A DNA stretch of 9,893 bases from Schleiferiaceae bacterium (GTDB taxonomy: Bacteria > Bacteroidota > Bacteroidia > Flavobacteriales > Schleiferiaceae). Where the stretch lies: positions 1-9,893 of the forward strand of contig JAURMB010000096.1 of assembly GCA_030831045.1 (NCBI GenBank), in the 5' to 3' direction. A program made the translations under genes and the position numbers. Shown here one piece after another: positions 6,021 to 9,893 of the stretch. Under the pieces are notes generated by a model, which was given only the letters and a program-made list of their open reading frames with translations, did no database searches and had not been told where the DNA came from. Within the stretch, counting starts at the first letter, position 1, and every line of letters begins with the position of its first letter.

Positions 6021-6473
6021 ACGGGTACCAAACATGCGCTCGTTGGCGGCCCAGCGGAACGAAAAAATCTGCTCGAGCTTCGGGCGGACCAGCCAGGGAT
6101 GAACGAGCCTGCCCAACAGCCCGAGGGGGACCTGGTAGTGTACGATGTCGGTCATTTTCACTCCTCCGGGCACCGTTTCAAAAAAATGCTCGTGGTGCCA
6201 AATGGAATACGGGCCAACACGCTGCTCATCAACAAAGTACGACCCTTCGCGCACGTGCGTGATTTCGGTAACCCAACGCATCGGAATTCCCAGCAGGGGA
6301 GACACGGTGTATTCGATAAACAGCCCCGGATACATCACCTCCGGCACGTTGCCGTGCACCACAAAGCCCAGTTCCTTGGGTGTTATTTTAGCTAAATTCT
6401 GTGGGGACGAAAAAAAAGCCCAGGCCTCTTCGAGCGAAATGGGCAGAACTTGGGTGCGTTCGATGCGGTACAT
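6018..6473 (-). CDS. SRPBCC (START-like) family protein
   Basis: This is a 151-residue single-domain protein of the SRPBCC/polyketide-cyclase-like superfamily, close to the COG4276-type group. The N-terminal LPISLEEAWAFFSSPQNLAKITP (10-32) is the usual strand-helix entry with an AW.FF..P.NL..ITP motif. The middle contains GPYSIWHHEHFFE (87-99), GVKMTDIVHYQVPLG (104-118) and a long C-terminal helix ending FRWAANERMFG. These proteins form a helix-grip cavity that binds small hydrophobic ligands; some relatives are labelled cell-division inhibitors, but nothing here shows that role. There is no signal peptide. The gene begins 23 bases after the XRE regulator on the same strand, with no good promoter in between, so the two are likely co-transcribed. 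Its TAA stop forms part of the promoter element of the next gene. Confidence 0.85.
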   Translation of the reverse strand: MYRIERTQVLPISLEEAWAFFSSPQNLAKITPKELGFVVHGNVPEVMYPGLFIEYTVSPLLGIPMRWVTEITHVREGSYFVDEQRVGPYSIWHHEHFFETVPGGVKMTDIVHYQVPLGLLGRLVHPWLVRPKLEQIFSFRWAANERMFGTR

Positions 6474-6496
6474 GCCCTGTTAACCAAGGCGGAGGA

Positions 6497-6880
6497 CTAA
6501 AGTTCAGCCTCCTCGGGCTCCAGCACCTGAAACTTGCCGTCGCGAACAAGGATCAATTGATCGTAACCCGACCCATGGAGCGAGGACGGCTTGCGCGGAA
6601 TAGTGGACTTTTTTGCGACGACCACTTTTGCGGGCGCAGTCGGCTCCTCGTGCTTCCCCGATCCGGGATCGGTTCCCAAGACCACGTAGGCTAAGTCAAA
6701 ATCGGGATAAACCCGCGCAGCGTGCTGAACGACGCTGAGGCTGAGTTTGTTGCGTCCGGTTAAAATGTGCGACAGAACCGCTCGCGAAACGCCGAGGTCG
6801 CGGGCTACGGCGCCAGCGCTTCGTCCGCTGCGCTCCATCCAGCCCTTAAATCGTTGATTTTCTGCAGGTATGCCATCCAT
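6497..6880 (-). CDS. XRE-type helix-turn-helix transcriptional regulator
   Basis: This is a 127-residue DNA-binding regulator. Residues about 8-70 form a Cro/CI-type helix-turn-helix: FKGWMERSGRSAGAVARDLG, then VSRAVLSHILTGRNKLSLSVVQ with the recognition helix near 32-40, and the YPDFDLAYVVLG segment typical of Bacteroidota XRE proteins. A basic, Pro/Ala/Lys-rich linker (about 74-100) leads to a short C-terminal tail YDQLILVRDGKFQVLEPEE, which parallels the conserved hydrophobic-DG-F-x-P tail seen in relatives and may serve in dimerisation. The ATG at 6880 is supported by the HTH register and by an exact TAACTTTG four bases upstream, predicting a leaderless transcript. An ACAATTGT palindrome lies 20 bases further up, a conceivable autoregulatory site. 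The target genes are unknown; the SRPBCC gene is 23 bases downstream. Confidence 0.88.
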   Translation of the reverse strand: MDGIPAENQRFKGWMERSGRSAGAVARDLGVSRAVLSHILTGRNKLSLSVVQHAARVYPDFDLAYVVLGTDPGSGKHEEPTAPAKVVVAKKSTIPRKPSSLHGSGYDQLILVRDGKFQVLEPEEAEL

Positions 6881-6884
6881 ACCT

Positions 6885-6892
6885 CAAAGTTA
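6885..6892 (-). promoter_or_regulatory. Predicted -7 element for the XRE regulator gene, fused to the phosphatase stop codon
   Basis: TAACTTTG on the minus strand is an exact consensus match, four bases (AGGT) before the ATG at 6880. Its TAA is the stop codon (6890-6892) of the PhoD-like gene. A TTG on the same strand at 6915-6913 lies 20 bases upstream, so this promoter has a plausible -33 element as well. Confidence 0.7.
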
Positions 6893-7837
6893 CAATCCGT
6901 AGGCAACGTTTACAATTGTTTGACCTTTTGTGTCGAAATATTCAACAATAAGTTTATTTTTTGTCACGGTTATCATGGCGAAGTGTTCCTGGTTGATCGG
7001 TTTCCCTACGATGGTCGTGTTGACTTCGGTTTCGGGACTCCGCGGAGGAAATACTTTAGAGGTAAGTGGCGACGAGCATACTTCGATGAAGCGCTTGCCG
7101 CCATGAACGAGCTCCTCAACTTCGCCGTGGTGGCGGTCACCAGTTAAAAACACTAGGGTTCCCGGAAAACGGGCGCAGCGATTGAGTAGTTCCATTCGTT
7201 CGGCAGGGTAGCGAACCATGTTTTCAAAGGATTCCGCCAAATTCAGCACCTGCGAGCCCACGGCGACAAACACCACCTGCGCGTCGCGGTTCGCCTCGAG
7301 TTCCGACGACAGCCATTCTAGCTGGCCGCCGCCAAGCACTTGTGTTCCCACCGGTCCGCGGTGCGTTCGGTCGTCGAGCGCAATAAAGTGCGCGGTTCCG
7401 CGCCGCTCAGACCACCGCAGATCGCCATACGTGGCATATTCAAAAGGGGTTTCCGCGAAAACCGACGAAAAAATTCGCGCACTAACTTCTTTGAGGGCGT
7501 AGCTCGAGTCCGCATCGTTTGGGCCAAAATCGTGGTCGTCCCAAATGGCCCGCTGGGGAATCGCCTTCATCATCTTAGCCAATGGCGGACTCGACAACCT
7601 TCGCTTCCAGTTTTCAGCCATGAGCGTACTGTCGTTCCATTCCCGGGCGGTGTAGTAGGTATTGTCGCCGAGCCAAAAGAAAAACGATGGATTTTTCTTT
7701 TCGATTTCAGCGAAAATCGCTTCCTGTTCCGGAGCACGCAGTTCCGCGCAACTTCCGGCCGCAAAGCGCAGAGTTTGACCAGCAGAAACGAGCGGAACAG
7801 CTAGGATGGAAAGGACAACGGCAGTTCGGTAATTCAT
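6890..7837 (-). CDS. PhoD-like metallophosphatase, exported
   Basis: The 315-residue product is a secreted phosphatase of the PhoD-like metallophosphatase superfamily, acting on phosphomono- or diesters outside the cytoplasm. Residues 1-19 form a Sec-type signal peptide (hydrophobic VVLSILAVPLV, then SAGQ); there is no lipobox Cys. Domain landmarks are FAAGSC (25-30), the metal-site strand FFFWLGDNTYY (52-62, Asp58), AIWDDHDFGPND (97-108; Asp101, His102 and Asp103 likely ligands) and FLTGDRHHGE (230-239, His236/His237). These match the family order, so catalysis should be intact. The substrate is not shown. The ATG at 7837 is set by the signal peptide. A 7/8 TAnnTTTG match lies four bases upstream. 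The 3' end (6901-6960) is only about 28% GC. Its stop codon is embedded in the next gene's promoter element. Confidence 0.9.
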   Translation of the reverse strand: MNYRTAVVLSILAVPLVSAGQTLRFAAGSCAELRAPEQEAIFAEIEKKNPSFFFWLGDNTYYTAREWNDSTLMAENWKRRLSSPPLAKMMKAIPQRAIWDDHDFGPNDADSSYALKEVSARIFSSVFAETPFEYATYGDLRWSERRGTAHFIALDDRTHRGPVGTQVLGGGQLEWLSSELEANRDAQVVFVAVGSQVLNLAESFENMVRYPAERMELLNRCARFPGTLVFLTGDRHHGEVEELVHGGKRFIEVCSSPLTSKVFPPRSPETEVNTTIVGKPINQEHFAMITVTKNKLIVEYFDTKGQTIVNVAYGL

Positions 7838-7841
7838 AAAC

Positions 7842-7849
7842 GAAAGTTA
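7842..7849 (-). promoter_or_regulatory. Predicted -7 element for the PhoD-like gene (one mismatch)
   Basis: On the minus strand this reads TAACTTTC, matching TAnnTTTG except for the last base, and it sits exactly four bases (GTTT) before the ATG at 7837. The spacing is identical to that of the exact elements of lolD, DUF2452 and the XRE gene, which raises its credibility. Confidence 0.5.
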
Positions 7850-7864
7850 CTCCGGTAAACCGCT

Positions 7865-7872
7865 TAATTTTG
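7865..7872 (+). promoter_or_regulatory. Predicted -7 element for the M14-like peptidase gene
   Basis: TAATTTTG on the plus strand is an exact TAnnTTTG match. Five bases (GCGTT) separate it from the GTG start at 7878, again predicting a leaderless message. It lies where the -33 region of the divergent phosphatase promoter should be, so the two promoters would compete for polymerase. Confidence 0.62.
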
Positions 7873-7877
7873 GCGTT

Positions 7878-8927
7878 GTGCGTTACCAAAACTTTAGTTC
7901 TCGAAGCGAACAGCTCCAGCGCGCCGCGCACGTAGGAGGGTGGATGGTGGAAAACCTCAATCCTCATGGCGAGCTTCCCTTTTGGGTTGTGCGTCACCCC
8001 AAGGCCCAGGGACGCATTCCGCGGATAGCATGGTCGATGATGCACGGCAACGAACCCACAGGATTCGCGGCACTTTGTATGCTGATTGCCTCGGGCGAAC
8101 CCCAAAGCGATTGGACCCTGATGCCCTTGGTTAACCCTACCGGTATTGATCAGTTCGCGCGGTGTACAGCCGAGGGAATAGACCTTAACCGCTGCGCCCG
8201 CCGCATGGGCCCTATCGAAGCGGACCTGCTCAAGCGGGTACTTCAGGCAAAGGCCTACCGGTTGGCCCTCAATCTTCACGACCAGCGGAGCCTTTTTCAC
8301 CCAATCGGGGAAGCTGTTCCGAGCTCTTTGAGCGTTTTGGCCCCCAAAGCACGCGTGCCACATGGTGAAATCGCGCCCGCAGCAGCTCAAGAATGGGCCG
8401 GTTGGCTTAGCGAATCGGTCGCTAAGCGAGAGCCAAGCTGGGGTTATGCTCGGTTTGACGACCAGTACTATCCCGAAGCATTTGGAGAATGGTGCCAAGA
8501 ATTGGGCATTCCCACGGTAACCGTAGAGACGGGCGTATCCCTTGGGGATTACCGTCGAGAACGCGTAGCCGATCGCTTAGGTGAAGCGCTGATGGAACTC
8601 GACCAAATCGACCGTGCCGAGGCGAAGCACGCTGAAATCTACCGAGCGCTCCCGTTCAATGCGCCCACAGGGACGGATCTTTTAATAACGGACGGCTTCC
8701 ACCAGAGCTTCTGGAAATTTGAAGAAGAGGTCCTTGACCGCGCCTACCAGTGTGGAATTTCCAGGACGCTTCCTCTAGAAGGGGCGGAGGAATCTGTGTA
8801 CCACCGCATCGTGTGCGAGCCTGATTTCTTCCGCGTGATGGCGTCGCGCGATCGCTGGACCTCTTCGGAGCTTTACGCCAGCACTTCGGCGGACTTGCGC
8901 TCTTTTGCAGCCGGACTTCCCAGGTAA
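7878..8927 (+). CDS. M14-like zinc carboxypeptidase / succinylglutamate desuccinylase-like peptidase
   Basis: This 349-residue protein has the metal-site pattern of the M14 carboxypeptidase superfamily. The HxxE zinc motif is HGNE (His56, Glu59) in WSMMHGNEPTGFAAL. NPTGIDQFARCTAEGIDLNR (86-105) has the family N-P-x-G form and ends in the substrate-carboxylate Asn-Arg pair (Asn104, Arg105). The third zinc ligand is His134 in LNLHDQ. TVETG contains the likely catalytic Glu217. No signal peptide is seen, so it is probably cytoplasmic and may process small peptides or amino-acid conjugates. The part after about residue 240 is a helical extension I do not recognise. The GTG start is chosen because it lies five bases after an exact promoter element; no closer ATG is in frame. 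The 3' end overlaps ssb on the other strand by 55 bases. Confidence 0.85.
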   Translation: MRYQNFSSRSEQLQRAAHVGGWMVENLNPHGELPFWVVRHPKAQGRIPRIAWSMMHGNEPTGFAALCMLIASGEPQSDWTLMPLVNPTGIDQFARCTAEGIDLNRCARRMGPIEADLLKRVLQAKAYRLALNLHDQRSLFHPIGEAVPSSLSVLAPKARVPHGEIAPAAAQEWAGWLSESVAKREPSWGYARFDDQYYPEAFGEWCQELGIPTVTVETGVSLGDYRRERVADRLGEALMELDQIDRAEAKHAEIYRALPFNAPTGTDLLITDGFHQSFWKFEEEVLDRAYQCGISRTLPLEGAEESVYHRIVCEPDFFRVMASRDRWTSSELYASTSADLRSFAAGLPR

Positions 8928-9235
8928 GTAAAGTCCCGGGCGACCACCTCAGTGCGGTTCACCGTCTGCTGTTCGCTGTTCGTATAGCTCGAGTAGGCGA
9001 TGCTGCCCTCAATCACGCACAAGTCGCCTTTCTTCATGATTTTGCTCGCGCGGACGGCCAACTTGTTAAACATGACAAATTGATGCCAGATGGTGCGGTC
9101 TTCGTAGTTCCCTTCGGCATTTTTCACGCGGTCGTGCGTCGCGATGCTGCAGCGCAAACGGACTACGTCGTTTTCGAAGTTTTTAATTTCTGGGTCCGCA
9201 CCCAAGTATCCGATAAGTTGAATTTTGTTTTTCAT
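8873..9235 (-). CDS. ssb: Single-stranded DNA-binding protein (short, no acidic tip)
   Basis: SSB coats single-stranded DNA in replication, recombination and repair. The 120-residue product has the OB fold in residues 1-105: KIQLIGYLGADPEI (4-17), VVRLRCSIATHDR, RTIWHQFVMFNKLAVRASKIMKKGDLCVIEGSI (47-79) and the final VVARDFTYLG. It ends in PAAKERKSAEVLA, so there is no disordered Gly/Gln-rich linker and no acidic DDIPF-type tip, the part that recruits partner proteins in E. coli SSB. Short SSBs of this kind occur in Bacteroidota, and another full-length copy may exist elsewhere. The ATG at 9235 fits the family start. No TAnnTTTG element precedes it; instead ATTTATACAATTGT (9237-9250) abuts the start. 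The stop lies 55 bases inside the convergent M14-like gene. Confidence 0.93.
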   Translation of the reverse strand: MKNKIQLIGYLGADPEIKNFENDVVRLRCSIATHDRVKNAEGNYEDRTIWHQFVMFNKLAVRASKIMKKGDLCVIEGSIAYSSYTNSEQQTVNRTEVVARDFTYLGSPAAKERKSAEVLA

Positions 9236-9236
9236 G

Positions 9237-9250
9237 ATTTATACAATTGT
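9237..9250 (-). repeat. Inverted-repeat copy 1 (ACAATTGTATAAAT), abutting the ssb start
   Basis: On the minus strand this is ACAATTGTATAAAT, one base before the ssb ATG. It matches copy 2 at 9367-9380 in 13 of 14 positions, in opposite orientation. It contains the 8-bp palindrome ACAATTGT. A shared operator of the divergent ssb and zinc-ribbon genes, or the end of a small mobile remnant, would both fit. Confidence 0.55.
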
Positions 9251-9366
9251 TAATAATAATTGAACATGGCAAACTTCGAGCTGCAGGGCTTTGCTAGTAG
9301 GTTATAAACGTATGTTCAGGAATTTATTAACTTTTTGTTCATTACTCGTTTTGTATGCCTTTTGTT

Positions 9367-9380
9367 ACAATTGTATACAT
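9367..9380 (+). repeat. Inverted-repeat copy 2 (ACAATTGTATACAT), upstream of the zinc-ribbon gene
   Basis: This plus-strand copy is 47 bases before the ATG at 9428 and carries the perfect 10-bp palindrome TACAATTGTA (9366-9375). With copy 1 it bounds 144 AT-rich bases. The stretch between the copies holds three TTTTGT words (9333, 9349, 9360) and otherwise nothing I can identify. Confidence 0.55.
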
Positions 9381-9406
9381 AATTTCGGCGCCTACTCTAT
9401 GATCAA

Positions 9407-9414
9407 TAACTTTA
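9407..9414 (+). promoter_or_regulatory. Possible -7 element for the zinc-ribbon gene (one mismatch)
   Basis: TAACTTTA matches TAnnTTTG except for the last base and lies 13 bases before the ATG at 9428. The setting is AT-rich, so a chance match is more likely here than for the other elements. Confidence 0.35.
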
Positions 9415-9427
9415 AAAAACATGTATC

Positions 9428-9805
9428 ATGAATCAAAATGGATCACGATTTTGCTTGAACTGCGGCCTGCCTGTTTTTGGTCGAGCTGACAAGAAGTATT
9501 GCGATGACCACTGCCGAAACGACTTTCACAACAGCCAGGCGGTAACCAATTCTCGGTTGACGCGTTCCGCGCACCGCAACCTCCGGCGCAACTACGAAAT
9601 TCTCTCGGGCGTGGTCGAAGCGGGGATTTGCGAAATCGCCAAAGACGAGCTGCTCGTGTACGGATTTGCCTCCAAGTCGGTAACCGAACTGGAGCTTCGC
9701 GAAGACGGCACGATGATTTACGGCATTTACGACATCCATTATTTTGAGAAAGGGAACCGGATGATCGAAGTGTACCGCAAGTCCGATCTGCCGCAGTATT
9801 GGTAG
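9428..9805 (+). CDS. Small CxxC/CxxxC zinc-ribbon protein, function unknown
   Basis: The 125-residue product begins with a treble-clef or zinc-ribbon-like module: Cys9-x2-Cys12, then GRADKKYC at Cys25 and DDHCRNDFHN at Cys29, a CX2C-X12-CX3C spacing that should bind one zinc ion. The form C..CG.P..GR.DKK.C...CRN is known from short hypothetical proteins of Bacteroidota. Basic residues follow (RLTRSAHRNLRRNYEIL, 43-59), and a C-terminal part (LLVYGFASKSVTEL, YGIYDIHYF, MIEVYRKSDLP) looks like a small beta-rich domain. Nucleic-acid binding is possible but not shown. No signal peptide or membrane segment is seen. The ATG at 9428 puts the zinc module at the N-terminus; an ATG at 9421 is out of frame. 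The gene is divergent from ssb across an AT-rich 192-bp region with paired repeats. Confidence 0.82.
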   Translation: MNQNGSRFCLNCGLPVFGRADKKYCDDHCRNDFHNSQAVTNSRLTRSAHRNLRRNYEILSGVVEAGICEIAKDELLVYGFASKSVTELELREDGTMIYGIYDIHYFEKGNRMIEVYRKSDLPQYW

Positions 9806-9812
9806 GTCGGCC

Positions 9813-9820
9813 TACCTTTG
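9813..9820 (+). promoter_or_regulatory. Predicted -7 element for the flavoprotein gene
   Basis: TACCTTTG is an exact TAnnTTTG match lying five bases (GCGTG) before the ATG at 9826, predicting a leaderless transcript. A GTG at 9823 directly before the ATG is also in frame. The element is eight bases after the stop codon of the zinc-ribbon gene. Confidence 0.62.
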
Positions 9821-9825
9821 GCGTG

Positions 9826-9893
9826 ATGTCAGAGCGCATGGTTATTATCGGGGGAGGAGCTGCCGGCTTTTTTGCAGCCATTGCGGCGGCAGA
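9826..9893 (+). CDS. BaiN/HI0933-type NAD(P)/FAD-dependent oxidoreductase, N-terminus only
   Basis: Only the first 22 codons are inside the window. They read MSERMVIIGGGAAGFFAAIAAA, a beta strand followed by GGGAAG and an alanine-rich helix: the dinucleotide-binding GxGxxG motif of a Rossmann fold. The GGGAAGFFAAI form is typical of the HI0933/BaiN flavoprotein family, often annotated as an aminoacetone oxidase family FAD-binding enzyme. Most of the protein is not visible, so the family call is provisional. Confidence 0.7.
   Translation, partial: MSERMVIIGGGAAGFFAAIAAA

Noticed and set aside
5613..6395. Plus-strand 260-codon frame across DUF2452 and SRPBCC
   Set aside because: It is antisense to two recognised protein families and has a composition typical of a shadow frame.
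6551..6562. Perfect 12-bp palindrome GATCAATTGATC in the XRE gene
   Set aside because: It encodes the DQLI of the conserved C-terminal tail, and about two 12-bp palindromes are expected by chance in a window of this length.
7707..8498. Minus-strand 263-codon frame opposite the M14-like gene
   Set aside because: The M14 zinc-site motifs on the plus strand are clear, and this frame would also cover both divergent promoters and the phosphatase start.
9269..9292. Possible hairpin GCAAA...TTTGC in the intergenic region, considered as a terminator
   Set aside because: The stem is only about 5-6 bp with a long loop and no following T-run in the right place.
9266..9307. Thirteen-codon reading frame (MANFELQGFASRL) in the ssb/zinc-ribbon intergenic region
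   Set aside because: It has GC-rich, gene-like codons in an AT-rich setting, but no SD or TAnnTTTG element at its start and no recognisable product; such a short frame is expected by chance.
1..9893. A dedicated new system such as defence, toxin-antitoxin, phage or biosynthetic cluster
   Set aside because: The XRE/SRPBCC and ssb/zinc-ribbon pairs were considered as toxin-antitoxin or defence modules, but no toxin fold, nuclease, protease partner or mobile-element hallmark is present. The content is core chromosomal.

Overview
The window reads as ordinary chromosome of a member of the Bacteroidota, probably a GC-rich Flavobacteriia-like lineage. The grounds are the TAnnTTTG promoter element in front of many genes, the near absence of Shine-Dalgarno sequences, and several families that are typical of or enriched in this phylum: DUF2452, TIGR02757/DUF2400, a short SSB without an acidic tip, an XRE regulator with a phylum-style C-terminal tail, and a small CxxC zinc-ribbon protein. 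The genus cannot be named from this stretch. I see no mobile element, CRISPR array, tRNA, rRNA or recognisable defence system.

Layout. Positions 1-479 hold the C-terminal end of an OmpA-domain envelope protein (+). Its tail overlaps a three-gene minus-strand operon read lolD-like ABC ATPase > TIGR02757 protein > rarA (3150 to 469), in which each gene overlaps the next by 8-10 bases. A 77-bp divergent promoter region separates lolD from sucC (+, succinyl-CoA synthetase beta), which is followed after 11 bases by a short pnuC-like transporter (+). Tail-to-tail with pnuC is a minus-strand block of five genes (7837 to 4951): PhoD-like phosphatase, XRE regulator, SRPBCC protein, DUF2452 protein and an alpha/beta hydrolase. 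Divergent from the phosphatase is a cytoplasmic M14-like zinc peptidase (+), whose end overlaps a minus-strand ssb by 55 bases. An AT-rich 192-bp divergent region with a near-identical inverted repeat separates ssb from a small zinc-ribbon gene (+). The window closes inside the first codons of a BaiN/HI0933-type flavoprotein (+).

The genes are mostly housekeeping: envelope anchoring, lipoprotein export, replication-fork maintenance, the TCA cycle, NAD precursor uptake and ssDNA binding. They do not form one dedicated pathway. The most notable signal is regulatory. Five starts have an exact TAnnTTTG, and a sixth a 7/8 match, placed 4-5 bases before the start codon, which predicts leaderless mRNAs. 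In two cases the TAA stop codon of the preceding gene is itself the first three bases of that promoter element. All three convergent gene pairs overlap at their 3' ends, so the region is unusually compact.
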